A DNA stretch of 64,000 nucleotides from Hymenobacter sp. YC55 (lineage in GTDB: Bacteria > Bacteroidota > Bacteroidia > Cytophagales > Hymenobacteraceae): assembly GCF_029433095.1 (NCBI RefSeq), contig NZ_JARNTX010000003.1:248001-312000 (forward strand). The letters are read 5' to 3'. Shown here one piece after another: positions 9,152 to 18,321 of this stretch (positions are counted from its first letter, which is position 1; each line of letters starts with the position of its first letter). Below the pieces are notes generated by a model. That model searched no databases. It was not told the DNA's origin and was given only the letters and a program-made list of their open reading frames with translations. The position numbers and the translations under genes are program-made.

Positions 9152-12100
9152 CTATTTCAGCGTGACGTTGAGGCCGAAGACCACGGTTTTAACCTGCGGG
9201 TAGAAGCCGCCCCGGCTCACCGGCGACTCGGGGTCGTAGGCGTAAAAGAAATCCGAGCGGGTCCAGAGGTTGTCGGCCGAGGCGTAGAGGCGCAGGCGGC
9301 TCAGGCGCACCCGCTCGGTGAGCGTAGCGGGCAGGGTGTAGCCGAGCTGCACGTTTTTGAGGCGCAAATAGCTGGCGTCTTCCAGCCAGTACGTGGACAG
9401 GCGCTGGTTGTGGTTTTGCTGGTAGGTGAGGCGCGGGTAGCTGCCGCCGGTGTTGTCGGGCGTCCAGCGGTCCAGGTGAATTTGCTGCGGCAAACTGCCC
9501 TCACTGATGTAGGCGTGGCGGGCGGCCCCTTCAATGTAGCCGTTCACTTCGCCCACGCCCTGCAAAAACACGGCGGCATCGAAGCCGTGCCAGCCCACGT
9601 TGGCGCGCAGGCCGTAGGTGTAGCGCGGAATGGCGCTGCCAATCACCTTGCGGTCCTGGTCCAGCGAAATCACGCCGTCGCCATTCAAATCCTTGTAAAT
9701 CAGGTCGCCGGGCTGCACCGGGTCGCCAGCAATGATGGGGAAGTTGGGCGTGTAGCGGTTGGCCGCATCCACGCTGAAGTCGGCGACCTGCGCAATCCGG
9801 TCGGCTACCAGCCCGTAGAAGGCGTCAATCGGCTCGCCAAGAAAGCGCACTCGGTCGCCGAAGGTAGGGGGCACGCCGCCCAGGCTGACCACCTGGTTGC
9901 GCACGTCGCTCAGGTTGGCGCTTAGCCCGTACGTGAAAGCACCCGCTTGGTCTTTCCAGTCGGCCTGCAATTCCCAGCCTTTGTTTTCCACTTTGCCAGC
10001 GTTTTGCGAGGGCTCGGTGGCGCCCAGCACGTCGGGCAGCGTCACGCGCAGCAGAATGTCGTTGGTGCGGTTGACGAAATAGTCGCCGCTGAGCGTGAGC
10101 CGGTTCTGCAGCAATTGAAAATCCACCCCCACGTTGGCTTTGCGCACCGATTCCCAGGTCAGGCGCCGGTTGGGCAATTCGGTTTGGGCGTAGCCTAGCG
10201 TCTGTTGGTTGCCAATGGGCATGGTGCCCACCGGCCCAATGGTGGCTTGGTACGGGTAGTTGTCACCCACCTGGTCGTTGCCCTGGGTGCCGTACGAGGC
10301 TCGTATCTTGGCCACGGGCACCACGCCGCGCAGGCCATCGAAAAAACTTTCCTCCGAGAAAATCCAGCCCACCGAACCCGAGCCGAACAGGTTCCAGCGC
10401 ACATCGCGCGAGAACCGCGACGACCCATCGTAGCGGAAGTTGCCTTCCAGCAAGTAGCGGTTATTGAACACGTAGTTTGCCCGCCCAAACACCGATCGCA
10501 GGGCGTTTTCGGTGGCGCTGCCGTTGTTGAGTTGGTTTTCGGTGCCCAGGTTGATGGCCCCCACGTCCTGGGTCGGCAACGACTGGCGGGAGGCCGAAAA
10601 GTCTTCGTAGTGCGTAGCTTCTTGCGAGGCGGCCAGCAACAACTTCACCTCGTGCTTTTCGGCGAAGCGCTTCTCGTACTCCGCCATTCCGATAAAGGTC
10701 TGGTAGGTGTTGAGGTAGTTGCGGGCGTCGAGGGTGTTCTTGGCGTTGGTCTGGTAGATCAGCGAATTATCGAGCGGGCTGTAGTAGTTGATGGTTTTCG
10801 AGAAGATGGTGCGCTTGGAATTGTAGCTCACCAGCCCGTACTGCCCGCGCAGCCGAAATCCGTCGAACAAGCGCAGCGTGCCGCTTATATTGGCCGTTAC
10901 TTCCTGCGAGCGAAAGTCGTTGGTGCCCCCGTCGGTGGTGACGGCTACCGGGTTGCGCTGGCCCCCGATGTAGCCCCAGCCGCCGGTGGTGAAGCGCACC
11001 GGTACCAGCGGCAGAATCTGTAAGGCCGCGTACAAGGGGCCGGAATCCCCTAGGTTCGAGGTTACGCTTTCCGACGAGCCCTGGTAGTCGCGGTTGATGT
11101 AGCCGAGGTTGGCGTCCAGGTCGAGGCGGTCGGCGAGGGTGGTGCTCAGGCGCAGGCGGGCGTTGTTGCGGCGCGACTGGTAGTTGTCGCCCGTAATGAG
11201 GCCACCTTCGCGCAAATGGCCGTAGGAAAGGTAGTAGGTCAGGTTTTTGGCCCCGCCGTTCAAGCTCACGTTGTGGTTTTGCTGCGTGCCGTGCTTCTTG
11301 TATATCTCGTCGATCCAGTTGGTGTTGGCGAAATAGTTGGGGTCGGCGCCGGTGCGAGCCGTTTCAATTTCGGCGTCGGTGTAGGTGGGCACCCGCCCCA
11401 CGTTGCGCTGCGACTCGTTGAGCAGCTGCATGTAATCGACCGAGCCGAGCACCTTGGGCAGGGCGGTGGGCGTTTGGAAGCCGAAATAGTTGCTGTAGGT
11501 GAGAGAAGGCGCGGCGCCTTCCTTGCCTTTCTTGGTCGTTACCACAATTACGCCGTTGGCCCCGCGCACCCCGTAAATCGACGACGAAGCTGCGTCCTTA
11601 AGCACCGATATGGTTTCGATGTCGTTGGGGTTCAAGATGTTCAGGTCGCCGCCCGGCACGCCGTCAATCACTACCAGTGGGTTGGAGTTGCCGAGCGTGC
11701 CCACGCCCCGCACCCGAATGGTGCCGCCGTTCTGGCCCGGCAACCCCGTGGAGTTGATAACCGTGACGCCCGGCATCAGGCCCTGCAGGGCCGCCGTGGG
11801 GTTGGTGATGGGGCGGCTTTCCAGGTCGGCGGCCGCAATAGAGCTGACGGCCCCGGTTAGGTTCACTTTTTTCTGGGTGCCGTAGCCAACCACCACTACT
11901 TCGTCGAGGCTTTTGGTATCGGCCACCAGCCGCACGGCAATGGTGGTTTTGCCGTCCAGAGGCACTTCCTGGCTGAGGTAGCCCACAAACGAGTAGACCA
12001 GCGTGGTAGCGCCCTCGGGTACGGAAAGTTGGTAGCGGCCTTCGGCATCCGTCACGGTACCCACGCTGGTGCCTTTCACGACTACGTTCACGCCCGGCAG

Positions 12101-12529
12101 GCCGCCACCGGTCTGCGCATCAAGTACGGTGCCCTGCACGGTGGCCGCGCGCGAAGCCTCGGCGGGTTTAACTGGCGCGGGCTCGATGATAATGCGCTCG
12201 GCCACGAGGCGGTACTGGAGCTGTAGCGGGCGCAACACCCGCAGCAGCACGTCGTCGAGGTCTTCGTTGGTGGCTTGCACGCTGATTTTGCGGTCCAGCG
12301 GCAGGGTATTGGCGTAAGCAAACGGCACGTTCGCTTGGGCGCTGAGCTTTTGGAGCACCTGGCGCAGCGTTTTCTGCTTGAGCTGCAAGCTAACCTTCTG
12401 CTGCAGATTCACTTGGGCCTGGCCGGGCGGGGTCCAGGCCGCGAGCGTGAGGGTGAGCAAGCCCAGGTAGCCGGGGCGCAAGAGTGCCCGCCCGGCCGCT
12501 CCGGGCAGCGAGTAAAGCGTTTTCAACAT
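9152..12529 (-). CDS. SusC/RagA family TonB-linked outer-membrane protein with STN domain
   Basis: Outer-membrane TonB-dependent transporter of 1125 residues, the pore partner of the SusD next to it. Order of parts: signal peptide to about residue 38 (ending PPGQAQ); STN/secretin-like domain, about 40-115 (KTLRQVLQKLSAQANVPFAY), the part that talks to a FecR anti-sigma factor; carboxypeptidase-D-like domain, about 128-210 (VQGTVLDAQTGGGLPGVNVV); the SusC signature DEVVVVGYGTQKKVNLTGAV; plug (PLVVIDGVPGGDLNILNPND); then a 22-strand barrel ending VKTVVFGLNVTLK. The start at ATG 12527-12529 (MLKTLYSLPG) is preferred to an in-frame start 17 codons upstream. The FecR gene lies 143 bp upstream and SusD 140 bp downstream. 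The STN domain fits transcriptional signalling through the linked sigma/FecR pair. Confidence 0.96.
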   Translation of the reverse strand: MLKTLYSLPGAAGRALLRPGYLGLLTLTLAAWTPPGQAQVNLQQKVSLQLKQKTLRQVLQKLSAQANVPFAYANTLPLDRKISVQATNEDLDDVLLRVLRPLQLQYRLVAERIIIEPAPVKPAEASRAATVQGTVLDAQTGGGLPGVNVVVKGTSVGTVTDAEGRYQLSVPEGATTLVYSFVGYLSQEVPLDGKTTIAVRLVADTKSLDEVVVVGYGTQKKVNLTGAVSSIAAADLESRPITNPTAALQGLMPGVTVINSTGLPGQNGGTIRVRGVGTLGNSNPLVVIDGVPGGDLNILNPNDIETISVLKDAASSSIYGVRGANGVIVVTTKKGKEGAAPSLTYSNYFGFQTPTALPKVLGSVDYMQLLNESQRNVGRVPTYTDAEIETARTGADPNYFANTNWIDEIYKKHGTQQNHNVSLNGGAKNLTYYLSYGHLREGGLITGDNYQSRRNNARLRLSTTLADRLDLDANLGYINRDYQGSSESVTSNLGDSGPLYAALQILPLVPVRFTTGGWGYIGGQRNPVAVTTDGGTNDFRSQEVTANISGTLRLFDGFRLRGQYGLVSYNSKRTIFSKTINYYSPLDNSLIYQTNAKNTLDARNYLNTYQTFIGMAEYEKRFAEKHEVKLLLAASQEATHYEDFSASRQSLPTQDVGAINLGTENQLNNGSATENALRSVFGRANYVFNNRYLLEGNFRYDGSSRFSRDVRWNLFGSGSVGWIFSEESFFDGLRGVVPVAKIRASYGTQGNDQVGDNYPYQATIGPVGTMPIGNQQTLGYAQTELPNRRLTWESVRKANVGVDFQLLQNRLTLSGDYFVNRTNDILLRVTLPDVLGATEPSQNAGKVENKGWELQADWKDQAGAFTYGLSANLSDVRNQVVSLGGVPPTFGDRVRFLGEPIDAFYGLVADRIAQVADFSVDAANRYTPNFPIIAGDPVQPGDLIYKDLNGDGVISLDQDRKVIGSAIPRYTYGLRANVGWHGFDAAVFLQGVGEVNGYIEGAARHAYISEGSLPQQIHLDRWTPDNTGGSYPRLTYQQNHNQRLSTYWLEDASYLRLKNVQLGYTLPATLTERVRLSRLRLYASADNLWTRSDFFYAYDPESPVSRGGFYPQVKTVVFGLNVTLK

Positions 12530-12672
12530 ACATTTAAGCGGTTTAAGTTGAAATTCCGCGGGGCTATGTCCAGTAGCCACCGAGGCAAACCAGGAGCCGG
12601 GGTGTTTGCAGCACTTCCGGCTCTTTTAATTGAAGCGTGAGGGGTAGCAGTAACTGCACAGGGCGCGGGGCG

Positions 12673-13662
12673 TTAGCAGCCCGGCCCCGTCAGGATGATG
12701 TGCTGTTGTTGTTGGGTATAGGTGCTGCCCGTCAGGGCGGAAAGTACTTCCAGGACCTGCGCCAACGATTCCTGCCCGAATTCCACGGTCAGGCGGCAGT
12801 GTTGCAGTTGCGCATTATTGAGGGTGATGTGCACTCCGTAGCGCAAGGCCAACTTATCGGCGATGGTGGGCAGCGGCGCCTGATCGAAACTCAGCTTGCC
12901 TTGCTGCCAGGCCAAACTTAGGCGCGGATTGGGGGCCAACTCCCGGCTGAGCGTGGCGGTGGCGGGCGTCAGCACCGCTTGTTGCGCGGGTTGCAGCGTT
13001 ACGGCCCGTTGGCTTGCCGAGTCCGTTACCACCACGCGGCCGGTTAGCACGGTCACTTCCAGCTGTTGCGCCTGCGGGTAGGCATACACGTTGAAGCTGG
13101 TGCCAACCACCCGCGTTTGCAGCCGCCCGCTGTGTATCAAGAAGGGATGCGCCGGGTCTTTGGCCACCTCGAAGTACGCCTCGCCACGGAGGTACACTTC
13201 GCGCGCCGGCCCCCCGAAAGCCACGGGATACGAGAGGTAGCTGTTGCGGTTGAGATGCACCACGCTACCGTCCGGCAAAGTCAGCCGGGTGGTTTGGTTG
13301 GGGCCGGTTTGCTGCTGCCGGTAAGCCACCGCTGGCGACCAAGCGCCTGGCAGCAGCAGGTACACGCCCACGCTTATAAGCAGCGCCACCGAGGCGGCCA
13401 CTGCCAGCCGCCAGCGGCGGGGCGCGGCGGGTTGGTCCTGGGTTGGTAACGCGTCCAAACGGGCTTCCAACGCGGCAACCGTTTCCGGGGGTGGGGCGGC
13501 CGTTAGCTGGTAACGTTGCAGCTCGGCGTAACGGTCGAGGGCGGCCTGCACCTGCTCGGGGGGCGCTTGCAGCAGCCACTGCCGAAATGCCTGGTGCTCC
13601 GATTCGGCGTACTGGCCGGCAGCATAGCGTTCAAGAAAATCGTGGTAGTTCTCCGCGTCCAT
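12673..13662 (-). CDS. FecR family anti-sigma factor
   Basis: Inner-membrane signalling protein, 329 residues from ATG 13660-13662 (MDAENYHDFL). The cytoplasmic N-terminus (about 1-80) binds the sigma factor; one membrane segment follows at about 90-110 (VAASVALLISVGVYLLL). The periplasmic FecR domain spans about 120-220 with the signature LTLPDGSVVHLNRNSYLSYP and YLRGEAYFEVAKD. The C-terminal DUF4974-like domain covers about 255-325 (LSFDQAPLPTIADKLALRYG) and contacts the STN domain of the SusC. The gene sits between its sigma factor (107 bp upstream) and the SusC (143 bp downstream), the usual order for such a system in Bacteroidota. Confidence 0.95.
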   Translation of the reverse strand: MDAENYHDFLERYAAGQYAESEHQAFRQWLLQAPPEQVQAALDRYAELQRYQLTAAPPPETVAALEARLDALPTQDQPAAPRRWRLAVAASVALLISVGVYLLLPGAWSPAVAYRQQQTGPNQTTRLTLPDGSVVHLNRNSYLSYPVAFGGPAREVYLRGEAYFEVAKDPAHPFLIHSGRLQTRVVGTSFNVYAYPQAQQLEVTVLTGRVVVTDSASQRAVTLQPAQQAVLTPATATLSRELAPNPRLSLAWQQGKLSFDQAPLPTIADKLALRYGVHITLNNAQLQHCRLTVEFGQESLAQVLEVLSALTGSTYTQQQQHIILTGPGC

Positions 13663-13769
13663 AGAGCTGATTTCGCCCTTAAGACGAACAACTCCGGCCC
13701 GCGGCCCCCTGGTCACAAAAACGTAACAAACCGCTCGAATGCCTGCCCTGCGGGCCCTACGACTACCAA

Positions 13770-14372
13770 CTAGCCACCGATGCTTTGCAACACAAGCCAC
13801 AGCACGCCTACCGGAACGCTGGCCTGGCTGGTGGGGAGCAACCGTTTTTTCATGAACTCCAGGGCTGCATACAGCTGCTTCTTCACCACCGACTTGGAAA
13901 TAGTGAGCTGTGTTGCAATTTCATCCAACGACAACTCTTCCTGGGTGCGCAACAGAAAAATCTCGCGTCGCTTGACCGGAAGCTGGCTAATGAGCGCCTG
14001 GGCTTGCTCTTGGTATTGCTGGCTGATTAGCTCGCTGTCGGCGGAGCTTGCCGGGGAAGGAGCGGCGGCGTGTAGTTCCGCGTACGCGCTGGCTTGGCGC
14101 TGCTGGCGCCGAACCTCGTCGAAAACCAAGTTTTTAGCTGCGCGGTACAGGTAGGCCCGCAAGTGCGTGACGCCGGTTAGGTGTTGGCGTCGTTCCCAGA
14201 GGCCGATGAATACCTGTTGGGTTAGCTCCTGTGCTAGTTCCTCGGAGTGAGTGAAGAGAAAAATATAGCGCTGTAAGCCCGTCAGGTAGGCGCTGTACAA
14301 CTCGGTAAATGCGCGTCGGTCACTGGCTGCCACAGCAGCCAGTAGCTGGCTTTCGTCCGGTGTCGGCTTCAT
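13770..14372 (-). CDS. ECF RNA polymerase sigma-70 factor
   Basis: A 200-residue extracytoplasmic-function sigma factor of the kind paired with FecR in Bacteroidota. Region 2 is at about 20-90 (FTELYSAYLTGLQRYIFLF, ELTQQVFIGLWERR, RAYLYRAAKNLVFDEVRR) and region 4 at about 135-185 (LPVKRREIFLLRTQEELSLD, then EIATQLTISKSVVKKQL). A hydrophobic C-terminal tail is present. It is the first gene of the leftward SusCD-phosphatase run. A possible promoter with a -7 box TACCTTCG lies 14 bases before the start codon, and Pho-box-like repeats lie upstream of that, suggesting phosphate starvation as well as substrate sensing controls the operon. Confidence 0.95.
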   Translation of the reverse strand: MKPTPDESQLLAAVAASDRRAFTELYSAYLTGLQRYIFLFTHSEELAQELTQQVFIGLWERRQHLTGVTHLRAYLYRAAKNLVFDEVRRQQRQASAYAELHAAAPSPASSADSELISQQYQEQAQALISQLPVKRREIFLLRTQEELSLDEIATQLTISKSVVKKQLYAALEFMKKRLLPTSQASVPVGVLWLVLQSIGG

Positions 14373-14386
14373 GTCCGTAGTTTTTA

Positions 14387-14434
14387 CGAAGGTACATGGC
14401 CCGAAATAGTCCAGCTGATTATTTAATTGTTACC
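14387..14434 (-). promoter_or_regulatory. Candidate promoter and Pho-box-like repeats for the sigma factor gene
   Basis: On the minus strand GGTAACA (14434 to 14428) and AATAATC (14423 to 14417) are 11 bases apart; the third unit (14412 to 14406) is poor. The -7 box is TACCTTCG (14394 to 14387), 11 bases after the third unit instead of 9, so this is a weaker example of the architecture described for the other phosphatase genes. Confidence 0.4.
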
Positions 14435-14642
14435 AGGTTTATAAAAACAATGTAGCTGTAATACAATTCAGTACTTGCTCACGGTCTAGAGCAGCTAATA
14501 GAATGTACTCAACTGGCACCTTCCCACTTTGCTGCCAGAATAAGATACGAGCCGGATACAGTTTTCAGGTACTACCGCTGAGCGCGAATTCCACTTACAA
14601 GGGTCGCCAGTAGAGCTAACCGGCTGTGATTTTTAAAGAAAA

Positions 14643-14688
14643 CATAGCACTAAGGTAATAGTAGGGCAATTTGCCAGCGCGTCCTTTG
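14643..14688 (+). promoter_or_regulatory. Pho-box-like promoter of the phytase-like gene
   Basis: Three 7-base units at exact 11-base intervals: CATAGCA at 14643, GGTAATA at 14654, GGCAATT at 14665. Nine bases later comes GTCCTTTG (14681-14688), a -7 box differing from TAnnTTTG in its first two bases. The start codon is 28 bases further on. Confidence 0.6.
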
Positions 14689-14716
14689 GCTCCTATCAAT
14701 CTTTTGGCCTCAGCGC

Positions 14717-16033
14717 ATGCACGCAAAACTGTACCCTTTTTTCCGAGTGCTTGGGGGAGTGCTCGTAAGTAGTGCTTTACTAAGCGGCTGCAGTGACGAC
14801 GATGAGTCGGGCACAATTTCGTATCCGGCGTATGCGGAAGCGAGTACGCCCGCGGTCCTGGCTACCGCGCCCAACGGCACCGTGCTCTACAACGGCGGCT
14901 TTGGCTCCTCCCTGGCGCAGGACCCGCACGATCCGAACGTGTTCTACCTGCTCACCGACCGGGGACCGAACGCCGCCGGTACAACTCCCAACTCCATTAT
15001 TTTCGGGAAAGCCGATTTCACGCCGCAGATCGGCAAGTTCCGGTTGCGGGGCCAGCAACTCGTGCTCGAACAAACCATTTTGCTCCGAAATGCGGCGGGC
15101 CAGGTGCTGACGGGTTTACCGAACCCTATTGGCCAGGGCAATACCGGCGAAATCGCGCTGGATTTGAACGGCCAGCTCTTGGCCCCCGACGCCGATGGCA
15201 TCGATTCCGAAGGCTTGGTGCTGGCCCCGGACGGCACCTTTTGGATCAGCGACGAATACGGCCCGCACCTCGCCCATTTCGACGCCAATGGCCGCACGCT
15301 CGAGCGGATCAATCCTTTCGGTAGTGGCACGGGCGGCCGGCGGCTCCCGGCGGTGTTGGCCCGGCGGCGGCCCAACCGCGGCATGGAAGGCCTCACGCTT
15401 ACGCCCGATGGCAAGACGCTAGTCGGGCTCATGCAGTCCCCGCTCTATAATCCAAGTGCGGCTACCGTTACGGGTTCGACGGTGATTCGAATTCTGACGT
15501 TTGACCTAGCCACCGGCGCTACCAAGCAGTACGTGTACTTAATGGAAAACGCGAGTTTGACGGGCTGCAGTGAGATTGTCGCCGTTACCAACACCACGTT
15601 CCTGGCCTTGGAGCGCGACGGTTTGTACGGCGGCCACCCCACGGCTCCGGCCACCTTCAAGCGGATCTACCACTTCGACCTGGCAGGGGCAACCGACATT
15701 TCGGACCCCACCAATGCGGCCACCGGCAAGTTGTACGGCGGGCTAACAGTGGAGCAATTAAAAGACCGTGCCGGACTGAGCGCTGCCGGTATTGTACCCG
15801 TTACCAAAACGTTGGTGCTGGATCTGCTCACGGATATTTCGCCAGTTTATCCGCACGATAAAGCCGAGGGTCTCGCGCTGATCGGCAACGACCGGGTGGC
15901 AATTGCCAACGACGACGATTTCGGAGTGCTCGACAACGGGTTGAACGGGTTTGCACCCAAACTTCTGCCCGCAACCAATCAAGTAGATCGAAACCGAATT
16001 TACTTTGTGCCGCTGAAAACACCAGTTAGATAA
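14717..16033 (+). CDS. Phytase-like esterase lipoprotein
   Basis: A 438-residue lipoprotein (signal peptide with lipobox LLSGC, Cys about 25) of the esterase-like phytase family. Characteristic stretches are LLTDRGPNA, GIDSEGLVLAPDGTFWISDE, RRPNRGMEGLTLTPDGKTLV and HDKAEGLALIGNDRVAIANDDDF, which mark a six-bladed propeller fold with acidic metal-binding loops (EGL, DDDF). Members are exported and act on phytate or other phosphate esters, although activity is unproven for most. The gene is monocistronic: it has its own Pho-box-like promoter and a very strong hairpin 11 bp after the stop. It diverges from the sigma-SusCD operon, with both start regions in a 344-bp gap. Substrate assignment is by family and context only. 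Confidence 0.88.
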   Translation: MHAKLYPFFRVLGGVLVSSALLSGCSDDDESGTISYPAYAEASTPAVLATAPNGTVLYNGGFGSSLAQDPHDPNVFYLLTDRGPNAAGTTPNSIIFGKADFTPQIGKFRLRGQQLVLEQTILLRNAAGQVLTGLPNPIGQGNTGEIALDLNGQLLAPDADGIDSEGLVLAPDGTFWISDEYGPHLAHFDANGRTLERINPFGSGTGGRRLPAVLARRRPNRGMEGLTLTPDGKTLVGLMQSPLYNPSAATVTGSTVIRILTFDLATGATKQYVYLMENASLTGCSEIVAVTNTTFLALERDGLYGGHPTAPATFKRIYHFDLAGATDISDPTNAATGKLYGGLTVEQLKDRAGLSAAGIVPVTKTLVLDLLTDISPVYPHDKAEGLALIGNDRVAIANDDDFGVLDNGLNGFAPKLLPATNQVDRNRIYFVPLKTPVR

Positions 16034-16043
16034 ATAGCAGTCG

Positions 16044-16099
16044 GCCGAACACCAGCGAGGCTTTCTGCTAATCAGCAGAAAGCCTCGCTGGTGTTCGGC
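16044..16099. terminator. 26-bp perfect hairpin after the phytase-like gene
   Basis: A perfect 26-bp inverted repeat (16044-16069 and 16074-16099) with a 4-base loop AATC begins 11 bp after the stop codon. There is no long T-run; the stem itself is unusually long for a terminator. Confidence 0.75.
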
Positions 16100-16238
16100 T
16101 TACCAAGCGGCCCCTGGCCTTAACAGCTGAGGCGGCTTTTTAGCTTGAGGCGCTGATCCGGCCCGAATTCAGTTACTATACCTCACCGCTCTTTTGTTTA
16201 CGCCCTGCACCCCCAAGTGCGCAACCCAGGCTTTGGGG

Positions 16239-16487
16239 TTAGGAACAAGGCAGCGAGAGGTGGTCAGCATACGCGTCTAAGCGCGCACTAATCGGCAGCG
16301 AGCGAGTCCGCAGCACGGTCGGGCCGCTGGGCTCGTAGTACACTTCCACCAGAAAAGGTGGCAGCGAATAGAGCGCCACCACTTGCGGGCCCAGGTGACG
16401 CGCAGCCAAAAACAAGCCGCTGAGCCATACCAGCGGCAGTTGTTTTTTCAAGGGTAACAAGCTAAAAGCAAGCTGAGAAAGGGCCAT
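16239..16487 (-). CDS. Hypothetical protein, 82 aa
   Basis: Small open frame starting at ATG 16485-16487 (MALSQLAFSLLPLKKQLPLV). The first half is hydrophobic with Leu and Ala; the second half reads as a small alpha/beta segment (PFLVEVYYEPSGPTVLRTRS). It lies 29 bp downstream of another small leftward gene and may form an operon with it. Not recognised. Confidence 0.45.
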   Translation of the reverse strand: MALSQLAFSLLPLKKQLPLVWLSGLFLAARHLGPQVVALYSLPPFLVEVYYEPSGPTVLRTRSLPISARLDAYADHLSLPCS

Positions 16488-16516
16488 TGGACAACAAAGC
16501 AGCGTGCCAGCCAAGG

Positions 16517-16852
16517 TTAGTGGCCAGCGGTTGGCCGAGCAAGCGGGAGTGGCGGTGGGAACGTGGCCGCCACGGAGGCGAGCAAGGTGTCGAGCAAGCC
16601 TTGCCAGGAAGCGGGCTCGGCGAGCTCACCTTCCGGCACCGTGGCGTACACCTGCTCGATAACCATTACCTGCCGCAGGAGCTGATGCTGCGCCTCGGAA
16701 AGCTGATCGGGATATGATTGAAATAAAATCGTTACGGTAGCGCCTAAGAGCGAGCTAAGTTCTTGCTGGGCAGACGGCGAAGCGCCCGACCGGGGCAAGC
16801 GCTGCAGTTGCCGCCAGGTGTGGCGCAGCCTATAAGAGAGCATGAAAGACAT
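16517..16852 (-). CDS. Hypothetical protein, 111 aa
   Basis: A mostly helical, soluble small protein (MSFMLSYRLRHTWRQLQRLP; ELSSLLGATVTILFQSYP; LSEAQHQLLRQVMVIEQVYA). No signal peptide. It precedes the 82-aa hypothetical gene by 29 bp and probably shares a transcript with it. No family recognised. Confidence 0.5.
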   Translation of the reverse strand: MSFMLSYRLRHTWRQLQRLPRSGASPSAQQELSSLLGATVTILFQSYPDQLSEAQHQLLRQVMVIEQVYATVPEGELAEPASWQGLLDTLLASVAATFPPPLPLARPTAGH

Positions 16853-17099
16853 AAGCAGCTAAGCAGCGAACAACGATTAAGCGCAGATATATATCCCTGC
16901 CAAGCATAGCCTTATCCGCAATTGAAATGCAAGCGAGCCGCAGCGTGATGCCTACAGGAGACATGGGCAGGTGCGTTTCCGCTCCGCGAGCAGGTAGCAA
17001 GAGGTGGGTAAAGGCGTGGTGGTTGGCAGCTTGAACTAGAAAAGAGGCGTTAGCAAACGAGTAAGCAAAGCGAAGTAGATACTTCGTATTTAAAATAAG

Positions 17100-17125
17100 A
17101 ACCCCGATGTTGCAGCACCGGGGTT
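17100..17125 (-). terminator. Possible leftward terminator
   Basis: A 7-bp stem (AACCCCG / CGGGGTT) with partial pairing inside the loop, followed on the minus strand by TCTTATTTTAA. It could end leftward transcripts coming from about 18.3 kb. Confidence 0.35.
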
Positions 17126-17436
17126 GGCCACCACTAAGCCACGCGGCCTCACCACACCGGCAGCAACAAGAGGCGCACAAAGATGGGGTAGGGGTCTTAC
17201 CGGCAAGTCACGCAACGGTTATCATTTTGTGAACCCGGTAGCTGTTCCGCTAAACACTATAGGTCGTAATTGGGCGCTTGAGTGGCATGCTTTCGCCACT
17301 ACTTATAAGGCCGCTGAATCCTGATCTGCCGACCCTAAGTTGCTCGAAATGGGCGCAAAAGCGCGGCAAATCTTGTTTGTGGAAAAACTTAACATGAAAA
17401 AGTAACACCAAAAGTAGTCCGCAAAAGCACGACAGT

Positions 17437-17444
17437 TAACTTTG
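17437..17444 (+). promoter_or_regulatory. -7 box before a 32-aa membrane peptide
   Basis: TAACTTTG fits TAnnTTTG exactly and lies 7 bases before the ATG at 17452. No -33 TTG is seen at the usual distance. Confidence 0.35.
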
Positions 17445-17451
17445 CGGTAAT

Positions 17452-17550
17452 ATGGAACCTTCAACTACCCCCTCACGCGACGACATAGTTATGGCGTTGT
17501 TCATGAGCAGCTTGGTGCTGCTTGCCACCTTCTATTTCTTGCTCACTTAG
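17452..17550 (+). CDS. Small membrane peptide, 32 aa
   Basis: Encodes a hydrophilic N-terminus (MEPSTTPSRDD) followed by one hydrophobic helix (IVMALFMSSLVLLATFYFLL). It directly follows a good -7 box, giving an almost leaderless transcript. Too short for standard gene callers; no homologue can be named. Its gene-like promoter and clean single-helix layout are the only support. Confidence 0.4.
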   Translation: MEPSTTPSRDDIVMALFMSSLVLLATFYFLLT

Positions 17551-17668
17551 TTAACACGGTCTAGGCGAGGAGTGGTCCTGCCTTTTGCGCAGGCACCACT
17601 TCTTACCTGGGCTGTTACCAACACCCTGCCTCTGCCCACGTATTTAGGTTTACATACCTTAAACGACC

Positions 17669-18061
17669 ATGGCCAAAGACAAAAAGAATTCCAGCCCCAA
17701 GCCCACCGACAAAAAAAGTAAAAAAGAAAAAAAGGGCTCAAAGAACCAAGCCGCACCTGAGGGCTTGACGGGAATGCTCGGTCAGTTGCAGACTGTCAGT
17801 GACCTGCGCCGCCAAGTAGGCCAACTCAGTCCCGGACAAGTAGTGGTGGGTGGCGTGGCCCTGCTGGCCGCCGGCCTGACTTACTGGGCCAAGCAACGCA
17901 CCAAAACGGTAACACCAGTTAGCGTTACCCCTCCAGTTTCCCCAGCTTCCGTCGCGGCGGCTCCAAGTGCGACTGAGGGAGCAGAGCAAGGTCCGACGGA
18001 ATCAGATGCCCCGGCCATTGCCCCCAAGAAGAAGGCGAAACCCCGCAAGAAAACTGTATAA
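17669..18061 (+). CDS. Lysine-rich single-pass membrane protein, 130 aa
   Basis: Residues 1-30 are almost entirely Lys, Ser and Pro (MAKDKKNSSPKPTDKKSKK), residues 30-60 are a short soluble segment (LGQLQTVSDLRRQVGQLSPG), residues 61-78 form one membrane helix (VVVGGVALLAAGLTYWA), then a Thr/Pro/Val/Ala linker and a basic tail (PKKKAKPRKKTV). The basic ends resemble histone H1-like or nucleic-acid-binding tails, but the membrane helix argues against a free DNA-binding protein. It may tether to DNA, RNA or anionic polymers at the inner membrane; this is speculation. Confidence 0.7.
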   Translation: MAKDKKNSSPKPTDKKSKKEKKGSKNQAAPEGLTGMLGQLQTVSDLRRQVGQLSPGQVVVGGVALLAAGLTYWAKQRTKTVTPVSVTPPVSPASVAAAPSATEGAEQGPTESDAPAIAPKKKAKPRKKTV

Positions 18062-18321
18062 GCAATTTCCTGTTTGCGCGCTTTGGCCCATTCCTACCGG
18101 CCTTGGCTGATGGGGCCGGTATGCGCGTCTACCACGTTATTCTACTGCCCAAACTCTCTACGAGCAAGTACTTTCCCGAACCCACGGGCCGTTAAGTACG
18201 CGCCCGTTGGGTTGAGGCCACCTACGGCAATGTCTGGCAGATAACGCCGTAAGCAGAGGCCCTGATGTGGCGGGGGATGACCCAGTCGGACGCAGGAGCG
18301 AGTAGCAGAAGTGACGGTTGT

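Larger units (their letters stand above)
16853..17451. other. Intergenic region, about 600 bp
   Basis: No convincing gene. Contains a hairpin at 17100-17125 and a good -7 box at 17437-17444; nothing else identified. Confidence 0.4.

Noticed and set aside
10205..11023. A 272-codon plus-strand frame inside SusC
   Set aside because: Antisense shadow of SusC without start signals or domains.
16830..17180. A 116-codon minus-strand frame (Cys-rich start)
   Set aside because: Overlaps the start of the 111-aa gene, composition atypical, and contains the hairpin at 17100-17125.
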